Assembly (NCBI GenBank): GCA_030044325.1
Contig: JASHWA010000510.1
Span: 1-14,252, forward strand
DNA from: Bryobacteraceae bacterium
Lineage (GTDB): Bacteria > Acidobacteriota > Terriglobia > Bryobacterales > Bryobacteraceae
Direction of reading: 5' to 3'
Length of the DNA: 14,252 bases
Shown here: positions 1-6,331 of the stretch, piece after piece
How positions within the stretch are numbered: position 1 is the first letter of the stretch
Layout of the letters: each line of letters begins with the position of its first letter
Program-made: the position numbers and the translations under genes
The notes under the pieces: generated by a model
Databases searched by the model: none
Told to the model about the DNA's origin: nothing
What the model saw: the letters and a program-made list of their open reading frames with translations, nothing else

Positions 1-879
1 GAACGTGTTGAGGCTCGACATGTAGCCCGGAAGGATGGAGTTCTGCTCCTGGATCATCGCGCCGAGCTGCCCTTGCGTGATCTGGGACGTGATATCGTTG
101 CCCTGCGAATCGAGAATGGAGATGGTGCCGGAGGTGTCGTCGGCTGAAATCTGCTGCGCCTGGCTCCCTTCGACCAGCATGGTCTGCCCGCCGAGCGCGA
201 CGTTGTAGGTTCCGTTGCCATTGGGAATCAACGTGAAATTGGCGAGCTGCGACAGATTCTCGAGATCGGCGTGCATCTGCGCGTCGAGCCCTTCGTCCTG
301 GCTCGCCGCGGGACTGGACTCGTACTGCTGGTTGATCGACGCGATCTCGCTCGCGATCTGGTTGATTTGCGAGACCACGCTGCCGGTTTGCGTGGCGATG
401 TTCGAGGAAACCTGTGTGATTCCGTTCGCGGTGGATTGAATATCGTTGGCCACGTCGCCCGCCGCGGTGATCACCGCCTGGCGCGTCGGCTCGTCGTTGG
501 GGCTCACGCTCAACTGCGAAAAGCTGTTGAATAGACTGCTCAGATCGTTGGCCAGGCCGCCGGTGGCCGACGACACCGGAAACAGCGTCTGAATCTGGCT
601 GAGATCGTTGGACTGCTGCTGCGCGCTGCCCAGAAGCTGCTGCTGGGTGCGCACCGCCTGGTCCAGATATTCGTCACGAGAGTTGATCAGCGGACCCGAG
701 CTCACGCCGCCCGCAAGTCCTCCGTCGGGATCGAACGGCAGCGGCTGCAGGTTCACGTCCTGGCGCGCGTAGCCCTGAGTGTTGGCGTTGGAGATGTTGT
801 TTTCGATGACGTCGAAGGCGTTTCCGTAAACGGTGAGCGTATTCGCCGCACTCAACAATGCCGATGTGATGCTTCCCAT
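1..879 (-). CDS. flgK: Flagellar hook-associated protein 1 FlgK (N-terminal part, cut by window edge)
   Basis: FlgK forms the first hook-filament junction ring of the flagellum and is exported through the flagellar type III apparatus. The 293 codons visible read open to the left edge, so the C-terminus is missing. Near the N-terminus (about residues 24-36) is the rod/hook-family signature ENNISNANTQGYARQ. A long Gln/Ser/Asn-rich helical stretch follows (LDQAVRTQQQLLGSAQQQSNDL, then repeated Ser-Ile-Asn-Gln segments), then the beginning of the more variable surface region. The ATG at 879 lies 3 bases after the stop of the upstream flgN-like gene, with AAGG about 8 bases ahead as ribosome-binding site, so the two are almost certainly co-transcribed and translationally linked. 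FlgE and FlgG share the N-terminal motif, but the Gln-rich region after it and the flgM/flgN neighbours favour FlgK. Confidence 0.93.
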   Translation of the reverse strand, partial: MGSITSALLSAANTLTVYGNAFDVIENNISNANTQGYARQDVNLQPLPFDPDGGLAGGVSSGPLINSRDEYLDQAVRTQQQLLGSAQQQSNDLSQIQTLFPVSSATGGLANDLSSLFNSFSQLSVSPNDEPTRQAVITAAGDVANDIQSTANGITQVSSNIATQTGSVVSQINQIASEIASINQQYESSPAASQDEGLDAQMHADLENLSQLANFTLIPNGNGTYNVALGGQTMLVEGSQAQQISADDTSGTISILDSQGNDITSQITQGQLGAMIQEQNSILPGYMSSLNTF

Positions 880-882
880 GTT

Positions 883-1227
883 TTAGCCTTGAATCGAGAT
901 CGTCCGGGACGCCGGCGCGGCCGCCGCTTCGCCCGATGGGGTGTATCCTGCCGCGGCCGAGCCGAGCACGTTGGCCCACCCGCGGTAAAACCAGGCTCCG
1001 CGCTCGATCAGGCGGCGCGCGCCGGCGAGCTCGCGTTTGAGCGCGTCGAGTTCGAACACAAGATCGCGGTCGCCCGCGGCGATCTGATGGGGAACGCGCG
1101 CGAGACATTCCGACGCTTCCGCCAGGCCGGGGAGGCATTCCTCGATCGCTTCGGGCGTGGGCGACGCCAGCGCGGCGCGAAGCCTCAAAACGTGCTCTCG
1201 GGCGGTTCTAAGATTGGAGTGCGTCAT
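883..1227 (-). CDS. flgN: FlgN-like flagellar export chaperone
   Basis: A small 114-residue protein, mostly helical and rich in Ala, Leu, Glu and Arg, without a signal peptide. FlgN is the cytoplasmic chaperone that binds the C-termini of FlgK and FlgL before export. FlgN sequences diverge strongly, so the call rests on size, helical composition (e.g. residues 54-75, a charged heptad-like helix ending in ARRLIERG), and position between flgM and flgK. Residues 88-108 are Ala/Gly/Ser-rich and probably disordered. The start is the ATG at 1227. It overlaps the 3' end of flgM by 20 bases, and the stop is 3 bases before flgK. A longer reading upstream in the same frame exists but would run deep into flgM. 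The alternative is an uncharacterised flagellar operon protein with the same role. Confidence 0.62.
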   Translation of the reverse strand: MTHSNLRTAREHVLRLRAALASPTPEAIEECLPGLAEASECLARVPHQIAAGDRDLVFELDALKRELAGARRLIERGAWFYRGWANVLGSAAAGYTPSGEAAAAPASRTISIQG

Positions 1228-1507
1228 CGATGATCTTCGAGGCCGTTCCCTCGGCATCCACTTTAGAGCTGCCGCTGGCATACGACCGCGCGATCTGTTC
1301 GAGACGCGCCTGCCGCTCCGGCGAATCCGCCGCGAGCGAACGCAAACTGCGAACCAGCTCCGAAAGATGGATGTCGTCGCCAGAACCGGACGGTGCCGCC
1401 GCGTTCGTGCTCTGGGTCGAAGACGAGCGCGCGGTCTGCGCGGTCCGGTCGGTCTGCTGTGCCCCGGTGGAGGCGAGAGAACTCAGATTGGGATCGTTTA
1501 TCTTCAT
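1208..1507 (-). CDS. flgM: Anti-sigma-28 factor FlgM
   Basis: FlgM binds and inhibits the flagellar sigma factor FliA. Its export through the completed hook releases FliA to transcribe late genes. The protein is 99 residues. The N-terminal half is Ser/Thr/Ala/Gln-rich and low in complexity, as expected for the disordered, secreted half of FlgM. The C-terminal half (about 47-96) carries the family pattern: LSELVRSLRSLA, then a helix rich in Arg/Glu, then a stretch ending SKVDAEGTASKIIDDAL, matching the usual G-x-Y-x-VD...IA-x-x-II ending. The ATG at 1507 is preceded by a good purine-rich ribosome-binding site (AAGAGAG). A longer in-frame reading to 1585 would overlap the FliA promoter and is rejected. 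First gene of a flgM-flgN-flgK unit. Confidence 0.88.
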   Translation of the reverse strand: MKINDPNLSSLASTGAQQTDRTAQTARSSSTQSTNAAAPSGSGDDIHLSELVRSLRSLAADSPERQARLEQIARSYASGSSKVDAEGTASKIIDDALQS

Positions 1508-1541
1508 GCTCTCTTGTGAGGATGATGCGCCCTCACTTGCA

Positions 1542-1568
1542 GTATCGGCCAGCCCGTGCGGTTTTTTA
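1542..1568 (-). promoter_or_regulatory. Sigma-28 (FliA) promoter of flgM operon
   Basis: On the minus strand the sequence reads TAAAAAAC, 11 bases, GCCGATAC. The known FliA consensus is TAAAGTTT-N11-GCCGATAA. Seven of eight -10 bases match, the TAAA core of the -35 matches, and the spacing is exactly 11. Transcription would begin near 1535, giving a short leader of about 28 bases before the flgM ATG. A FliA-dependent flgM promoter makes biological sense because flgM is a classic late or autoregulated gene. Confidence 0.82.
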
Positions 1569-1602
1569 ACGGCGCGAACATACATCCGAAGCCAAGTAAT
1601 TT

Positions 1603-1629
1603 CCTACTCCCTAATAACGTGGGAGTAGG
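1603..1629. repeat. Perfect 9-bp inverted repeat in divergent spacer
   Basis: CCTACTCCC (1603-1611) and GGGAGTAGG (1621-1629) are perfect reverse complements around a 9-base AT-rich loop. The element lies between the flgM promoter and the start of the hisN-like gene. There is no T-run after either arm, so it does not look like an intrinsic terminator. It could be an operator for a dimeric regulator or a hairpin in the 5' leader of the plus-strand gene. Confidence 0.6.
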
Positions 1630-1716
1630 GATAAAACTCAACTCCAATCATCCCACGATTTGCAAGGGGGTGGGTGGTGAGTGTGTGCCGCGAAATCGGG
1701 TACGCTTTGAGTTCAC

Positions 1717-2490
1717 ATGCCCTTCGAAAAAGAGCTCGAGATCGCCCGCAACGCCGCGGCACGGGCGGCGGAACTGGCGCTGCGCTATCAGGCCACTCCC
1801 ATCGTCGCGGAAAAGAAAGCGGACGAATCGCCCGTGACCATCGCCGACCGGGAAGGTGAAAAGCTCATCTGTTCGCTTCTCGAGGACGCATTCCCCGACG
1901 ACGGTCTGCTCGGTGAAGAAGGCGCGCGAAAGCCCTCGCGCAGCGGGCGGCGCTGGATTATTGATCCCATTGACGGTACTCGGGACTTTGTGCGCGGAAA
2001 TTTCCTGTGGAGCGTGCTGATCGGCCTCGAGCAGGAGGGCGAAGTGGTCGCGGGCGTCGCGCACCTGCCGGTGATCGGCGCGACCGCGTGGGCTTCGCGC
2101 GGCGGCGGAGCGTTTCGCAACGGCCGCCCTCTGCGCGTTTCCTCGATCGGGGACCCCCGCCAGGCCGTGCTGTGCGTAAACAGCCTGAACAAGATCGCGC
2201 AGAGGCCGTTCGCGCCGGGACTGATTGAGTGGGCGCAACAGTTCTGGGCCTATCGATGCCTGGGTGGAACTCCGGACGCGATCATGGTCGCCGCGGGAGA
2301 AGCGGACATCTGGATGGAACCGCAGGTCGCCGCATGGGATCTGGCCGCGGTCCAGGTGATTCTCGAAGAGGCCGGCGCGGTGTTCTTCGATCTCGACGGA
2401 GTGCGGACCATCTACGGCGCGAGCGCGGTCGCGTCGACGCCGGCTCTGGAAGGTGAAGTTCGGAAATTTCTGCGGATTCCGCCGGCATGA
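1717..2490 (+). CDS. hisN: Inositol-monophosphatase family phosphatase, probable histidinol-phosphatase (HisN type)
   Basis: A Mg-dependent sugar or alcohol phosphate phosphatase of 257 residues, the normal family length. Metal-binding motifs appear in order: TIAD (41-44), GEEG (66-69), DPIDGT (83-88) and WDLAA (207-211). The segment DPIDGTRDFVRG followed by W-x-x-L-I resembles HisN histidinol-phosphatases (DGTKNFVRG in actinobacterial HisN) more than inositol- or fructose-phosphatases. HisN removes phosphate from histidinol-phosphate in histidine synthesis. No his genes are visible nearby, so substrate remains inferred. No signal peptide, so cytoplasmic. The ATG at 1717 has only a weak ribosome-binding site (TTTGAG). 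The phoR-like kinase begins 54 bases after the stop with no terminator between, so co-transcription is likely. Confidence 0.85.
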   Translation: MPFEKELEIARNAAARAAELALRYQATPIVAEKKADESPVTIADREGEKLICSLLEDAFPDDGLLGEEGARKPSRSGRRWIIDPIDGTRDFVRGNFLWSVLIGLEQEGEVVAGVAHLPVIGATAWASRGGGAFRNGRPLRVSSIGDPRQAVLCVNSLNKIAQRPFAPGLIEWAQQFWAYRCLGGTPDAIMVAAGEADIWMEPQVAAWDLAAVQVILEEAGAVFFDLDGVRTIYGASAVASTPALEGEVRKFLRIPPA

Positions 2491-2544
2491 ACCAGCTCAC
2501 CGGGCACTGGGCGAAAGCGGCGTGTTCCTGCTACCCTGAGTGGC

Positions 2545-3975
2545 GTGACTGGCGTTCTGTTTCGCCGCCTTCTGCTGATGGCGCTTGCGCTGTTGGCGGC
2601 GACTCTGCTGGCGGTCGATTACACGCTCACCCGTTCGGCCGGAGACCTGGGGGCAGGGCAGGTGCGCGAGCGTATCCTGGCCATCTCCGCGGGATCGTTC
2701 TTGCTGGCCTTTCTGATCGCTTTTTTCGTGTCCCGCTCGCTCAGCCTGCGCGTTCGCAGACTGAAAAAACTCGCAGAAAGCATTCCCGGCGGCGCGGCGA
2801 AGGACCGGCCGAGCGAAGAGTCGCGCGACGAGATGGGATCGCTCGAACGTTCGCTCGGCGGCGTTGCCATCGAAGTGCAGAAACTGCTCGATAATGTGCG
2901 CTACGAATCCGCGCGGCGCGCGGCAATTCTTTCGAGCATGACGGAAGGCGTTCTGGCGGTCGACCAGGAGCTGCGCGTCACTTTTTGCAATTCCGCCTTC
3001 TTGCGCGCCGTCGAATTCCGCGGAACGCGCTCGGAAGGGCGCTTCCTATTAGAGCTGGTGCGCGATACCGGCCTGCACGAATTGCTGCGCCGCGTGCTCG
3101 CGACCGGCAACGAGGAAAAACAGCGCTTCCGTCTTTCCACTTTGAACGCGCGCACCTTCGAGGTGCACGCGACGCCGCTCGAAATGCCCACCGGGCGCGG
3201 CGCGATCGCCATTTTGCACGACGTCACCGACCTGGAGCGGCTGGAGCAGGTGCGCAAGGATTTTGTCGCCAACGTTTCGCACGAGCTCCGCACGCCGCTG
3301 TCCGGAATCATCGGCTACGCGGACACGCTGCTCGAAGGCGCGCTTCACGACGAGAGCCACAATCAGCAGTTTGTCGAAATCATCCGCTCCAACGCCGTGC
3401 GGCTCGCCAATATCTCCGAGGATCTGCTGATTCTTTCCGAGCTCGAATCGGGGCAGGATTCGCCGGAGCCGGAATGCATTTCGATTCGCGGCGTGCTCGA
3501 GAGCGTGCTCGAAACGGTCGCATCCGAGGCCAGGAAGCGCGACGTGAAGCTGATTCGCGAGCGCGTGGAGGATCTGCACGTGAACGGAAAGCGGCTGCGG
3601 CTGGAGCAGGCGGTCTTGAATCTGCTGGCCAATGCGATCAAGTTCAACCGGCCGGGAGGCGAAGTGCGCGTGCGCGCTGAACTGAGCGACACCGGCCGCG
3701 TGGCCATCACCATTGCCGATACCGGCGTCGGCATCCCTTCCGAAGATGTGCCGCGCATTTTCGAGCGCTTCTATCGCGTCGATAAAGCGCGGTCGCGGCA
3801 GGTGGGCGGGACAGGGCTGGGATTGTCGATCGTCAAGCACGTGGTGGAGCGGATGCACGGGGCGGTGACGGTCGATAGCGTTCTGGGCCGCGGATCAAGA
3901 TTCACCCTGCTGCTTCCCGCCGCATTGATCCCCGCGGGCAGCTCCGAAGAACAGACCGTAACCAGAAATTCATGA
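2545..3975 (+). CDS. phoR: PhoR-like membrane sensor histidine kinase (HAMP-PAS-HisKA-HATPase)
   Basis: A 476-residue inner-membrane sensor kinase. Two membrane segments (about 9-25 and 47-66) enclose a very short periplasmic loop. They are followed by a HAMP linker (about 62-115), a PAS domain (about 123-230), and a HisKA domain with phospho-acceptor His246 in SHELRTP. The ATPase domain has an N box (NLLANAIKFN), G1 DTGVGIP (392-398), F box FERFYR (406-411) and G2 GGTGLGLS (421-428). The tiny sensory loop and the segment LHDVTDLERLEQVRKDFVAN just before HisKA are typical of PhoR kinases, which sense phosphate through Pst/PhoU rather than by binding it. The nearby pst-phoU genes support this. 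Start is the GTG at 2545; a stop in the same frame at 2488-2490 bars any longer start. No phoB is adjacent, so its partner lies elsewhere. Confidence 0.83.
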   Translation: MTGVLFRRLLLMALALLAATLLAVDYTLTRSAGDLGAGQVRERILAISAGSFLLAFLIAFFVSRSLSLRVRRLKKLAESIPGGAAKDRPSEESRDEMGSLERSLGGVAIEVQKLLDNVRYESARRAAILSSMTEGVLAVDQELRVTFCNSAFLRAVEFRGTRSEGRFLLELVRDTGLHELLRRVLATGNEEKQRFRLSTLNARTFEVHATPLEMPTGRGAIAILHDVTDLERLEQVRKDFVANVSHELRTPLSGIIGYADTLLEGALHDESHNQQFVEIIRSNAVRLANISEDLLILSELESGQDSPEPECISIRGVLESVLETVASEARKRDVKLIRERVEDLHVNGKRLRLEQAVLNLLANAIKFNRPGGEVRVRAELSDTGRVAITIADTGVGIPSEDVPRIFERFYRVDKARSRQVGGTGLGLSIVKHVVERMHGAVTVDSVLGRGSRFTLLLPAALIPAGSSEEQTVTRNS

Positions 3976-4008
3976 TTCCTCGCAGATTCTTTGTGTAAAG
4001 TAGATTAC

Positions 4009-4371
4009 GTGACCCCCAGCCGATCGGAAGATTTGAAAATCGAACTGCTCGACAGCCCCCAAGGGGCCTGCCTGATGAAACTTACCGGGCCGTTGACGCT
4101 CAAAACGCTGTTCGATTTCCAGCAGGCCTCGCGCAAGGAAAATGCGCGCCCGGTCATTCTGGATATCTCCTCGGTCCCCTACATGGATTCCGCCGGCTTG
4201 GGGAGCGTGATCAGCCTGTTCGCCTCTTGCCAGCGAACCAGTCGCGGATTCGGCATCCTGGGCCTCTCCGACCGCATCCGCACGCTGTTCGAAGTGACCC
4301 ATTGCGACGGATTATTGCCTTGTTTTGAGTCGCTTCAAGCCGCCGACCGCGCTCTTTCGAGTAATAGCTGA
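4009..4371 (+). CDS. STAS-domain protein, anti-sigma-factor antagonist (SpoIIAA/RsbV-like)
   Basis: A 120-residue protein that is a single STAS domain. It begins with a beta-strand region (LKIELLDSPQGACLMKLTGPL) and carries the signature MDSAGLGSV, where Ser61 corresponds to the serine that cognate anti-sigma kinases phosphorylate in SpoIIAA/RsbV. Members of this family bind switch-kinase anti-sigma factors and free a sigma factor. No kinase or sigma partner is visible here. I chose the GTG at 4009, which has TAAAG about 8 bases upstream; an in-frame TTG at 3991 would add six residues but has a poorer site. It starts 33 bases after the phoR-like gene with no terminator visible, so it may be the last gene of the hisN-phoR unit. 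Its role in phosphate control is unknown. Confidence 0.85.
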   Translation: MTPSRSEDLKIELLDSPQGACLMKLTGPLTLKTLFDFQQASRKENARPVILDISSVPYMDSAGLGSVISLFASCQRTSRGFGILGLSDRIRTLFEVTHCDGLLPCFESLQAADRALSSNS

Positions 4372-4384
4372 GCTATTGATCGAT

Positions 4385-4429
4385 CTGTAACGTTGCGTTC
4401 ACATCGCACTCATTTCACCCGCATATACT
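4385..4429 (+). promoter_or_regulatory. Candidate Pho box array with -10 element ahead of porin gene
   Basis: Four heptamers occur at exact 11-base steps: CTGTAAC (4385), CGTTCAC (4396), CACTCAT (4407) and, weaker, CCCGCAT (4418). The E. coli PhoB site is two CTGT(C/A)A(T/C)-like heptamers separated by 4 bases, lying 10 bases ahead of the -10 box and replacing the -35. Here TATACT (4424-4429) begins exactly 10 bases after the third heptamer. Transcription would start near 4436, giving a leader of roughly 50 bases. The match is by eye to a consensus from another phylum, so binding is inferred. Confidence 0.62.
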
Positions 4430-4488
4430 CTCCGTCTGCGCACCACGATTTAGGGTAATTCCAAACTACAACCAAGGAGTTGGGATCG

Positions 4489-6270
4489 ATGACGAAGAGG
4501 ATACGCAAGCCGTGGTCCGCCGCGGCAATTCTGGCGTGTTTAGGGGCGCTGGCGCTGCCGGTGGCCGCTCAGAATTCAAACTCAGACAGTTCGGACACGA
4601 CAGCGGCGAAAACGAATTCCGTCGGCGCTCCATCCGAGATCGAGCAATTGAAGAAAATGCTGCTCGACCAGCAGCGGCAGATCGACGAATTGCGGCGAGC
4701 GTTGAGTACGCAACAGAGCGCCCAACAGAAGACTGCCGCAACTTCGGAAGCCGCGAAGCCGGCCGAGAAAGCCGCGCCCGCCGATGCGCTCGCCGCGCCG
4801 ATCCATCCGGGAGCCGCGACGCACGAGGTCGGGTCCAGTTTAGGCGAGGTCGCCAGCACGACTCCGGCGCTGCCGCCGCCTCCCCCTCCTTCGCCCACTT
4901 CTGCGCTGCCACCGGCGATCACGACTCCTGTGCCGCAGGCGGGTGAAACGTCGCCGCTCCAGTTGAAGATCGGCGACACCTACATCACACCTGTCGGATT
5001 TATGGATATGACGCTGGTGAGCCGGTCCACCAACCCGGGTTCGGGCATCGGAACCAACTTCGGCAGCATTCCCTATGGCAACGCGCAGACCGGCGCGCTC
5101 TCGGAGACGCGGCTGAGCATTCAGAACTCGCGTATCGGCGCGCGGTTCGACGCCGCCTATCACGGCTGGAACATCCTGGGCTACTGGGAGTCTGACTTTT
5201 TGGGCCAGCTCGGCAACCCTCCCAACGGCGGACTCGCGGTTTCGAGCAATCCCTACGTGTTCCGCATGCGGTTGTACTGGGTGGATTTGACCAAGGGCAA
5301 GTTCGAATTCCTGGCCGGCCAGTCGTGGAGCCTCGCGACGCCCAACCGCAGAGGGATTTCCCCCCTGCCTGGCGACGTCTTCTATTCGCAGGACATGGAC
5401 GTGAACTACCAACTCGGCCTGGTCTGGAGCCGCGTGGGCAGCTACCGCTTCGGATTCCATCCGAACAATAAGGTCGCCTTCGGCTTCGCGCTTGAAAACT
5501 CCGAGCCGTATATCGGCGGCGGCAACGGCGGCAGCGCCGTGACGCTTCCGTCGGCCTTCTCAGCGCAGGCCGGAGCCGAGCTCAACAACGGCAGCAGCGT
5601 GATCAGCGCGCCGGCGCTGATGCCGGACCTGATCGCGAAACTCGCGTTCGACCCCAGCAGCCGTCTGCATTTCGAGCTGGTGGGGATCGGCGTGGCGGAC
5701 AAAATCGCCAATCCTACCGGCGTGTCCACTCTGACTCCGTTCGCCACCAGCACGGCCTTCGGCGGCGGCGGCGAAGCCAACCTGAACGCGGCAGTGGCGA
5801 AGAATTTCCGCCTGATCGTGAACTCATTCTGGAGCGACGGCGCGGGCCGGTATGTTTTCGGACAGGCGCCCGATTTCATGATCCGCAATAACGGGACCAT
5901 CTCGCTGATGCACTCGGCCTCGGGAGTTGGCGGTTTTGAAGCTACCGCCGGAAAGGCGCTGTTGTTTGCCTATTATGGCGGTGTCTACATCCCGCAGGAT
6001 ACCGATATCAACGGCGGCACCAAGGTCGGATATGGGATGTTGTCGAGCGACGGCCAGAATCGCGCAGAACAGGAATTCACTTTAGGATCCAACATAACTC
6101 TGATGAAGGATCCCAAATGGGGCGCCGTGAATCTCATCTTCCAATACTCGTATGTCCAGAGGAATCCGTGGCTTGCGGCGGCCGGCGCACCCGACAACGC
6201 GCATTTGAGCATGGGATTCTTCGATCTCCGCTACACTTTGCCGGGGTCTGCGCCCACCATTGGGCATTAG
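4489..6270 (+). CDS. Outer-membrane porin with N-terminal coiled coil and Pro-rich linker, probably phosphate-starvation induced
   Basis: 593 residues. A Sec signal peptide (basic start, hydrophobic 11-24, probable cleavage after VAAQ near 28) is followed by a Ser/Asp/Thr-rich stretch. A heptad-like coiled coil (about 49-72, containing EQLKKMLLDQQRQIDELRR) comes next, then an Ala-rich linker and a proline run (about 126-142), and then a beta-barrel region from about 158 to the end with alternating aromatic and polar strands (e.g. GWNILGYWESDFLG, NLIFQYSYVQRNPWL). The arrangement recalls trimeric porins with N-terminal coiled coils such as DcaP, but I do not see the OprP or PhoE families. ATG 4489 is chosen over an in-frame TTG at 4480, because AAGGAG at 4474-4479 sits 9 bases ahead of it. 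The Pho-like promoter and the pst genes that follow suggest anion or phosphate uptake. The pore's selectivity is not shown by sequence. Confidence 0.78.
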   Translation: MTKRIRKPWSAAAILACLGALALPVAAQNSNSDSSDTTAAKTNSVGAPSEIEQLKKMLLDQQRQIDELRRALSTQQSAQQKTAATSEAAKPAEKAAPADALAAPIHPGAATHEVGSSLGEVASTTPALPPPPPPSPTSALPPAITTPVPQAGETSPLQLKIGDTYITPVGFMDMTLVSRSTNPGSGIGTNFGSIPYGNAQTGALSETRLSIQNSRIGARFDAAYHGWNILGYWESDFLGQLGNPPNGGLAVSSNPYVFRMRLYWVDLTKGKFEFLAGQSWSLATPNRRGISPLPGDVFYSQDMDVNYQLGLVWSRVGSYRFGFHPNNKVAFGFALENSEPYIGGGNGGSAVTLPSAFSAQAGAELNNGSSVISAPALMPDLIAKLAFDPSSRLHFELVGIGVADKIANPTGVSTLTPFATSTAFGGGGEANLNAAVAKNFRLIVNSFWSDGAGRYVFGQAPDFMIRNNGTISLMHSASGVGGFEATAGKALLFAYYGGVYIPQDTDINGGTKVGYGMLSSDGQNRAEQEFTLGSNITLMKDPKWGAVNLIFQYSYVQRNPWLAAAGAPDNAHLSMGFFDLRYTLPGSAPTIGH

Positions 6271-6279
6271 GCCATCGGT

Positions 6280-6314
6280 CATTAATCGAACTGTAACAAA
6301 ACACTGATTAAATA
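6280..6314 (+). promoter_or_regulatory. Candidate Pho box ahead of pstS
   Basis: Heptamers at 11-base steps: CATTAAT (6280), CTGTAAC (6291) and CACTGAT (6302). CTGTAAC is identical to the first heptamer ahead of the porin, and CACTGAT differs by one base from CACTCAT there. TTAAAT/TAAATA (6308-6314) begins 10-11 bases after the CTGTAAC unit and could be the -10, which would put the RNA start very close to the ribosome-binding site. The element lies in the 61-base gap between the porin stop and pstS, so pstS may have its own PhoB-driven start in addition to read-through. Confidence 0.55.
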
Positions 6315-6331
6315 GTTTCTTGGAGACAACC

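Noticed and set aside
1660..1706. TTGCAA and TACGCT as promoter of the hisN-like gene
   Set aside because: Spacing of about 35 bases is far from the usual 16-18.
3049..3858. Minus-strand open frame of 269 codons opposite the histidine kinase
   Set aside because: Antisense shadow of conserved HisKA/HATPase coding sequence, with no recognisable domain.
6252..6265. Hairpin GCCCA-CCAT-TGGGC at the end of the porin gene as terminator
   Set aside because: Only five pairs inside the coding region and no following T-run.
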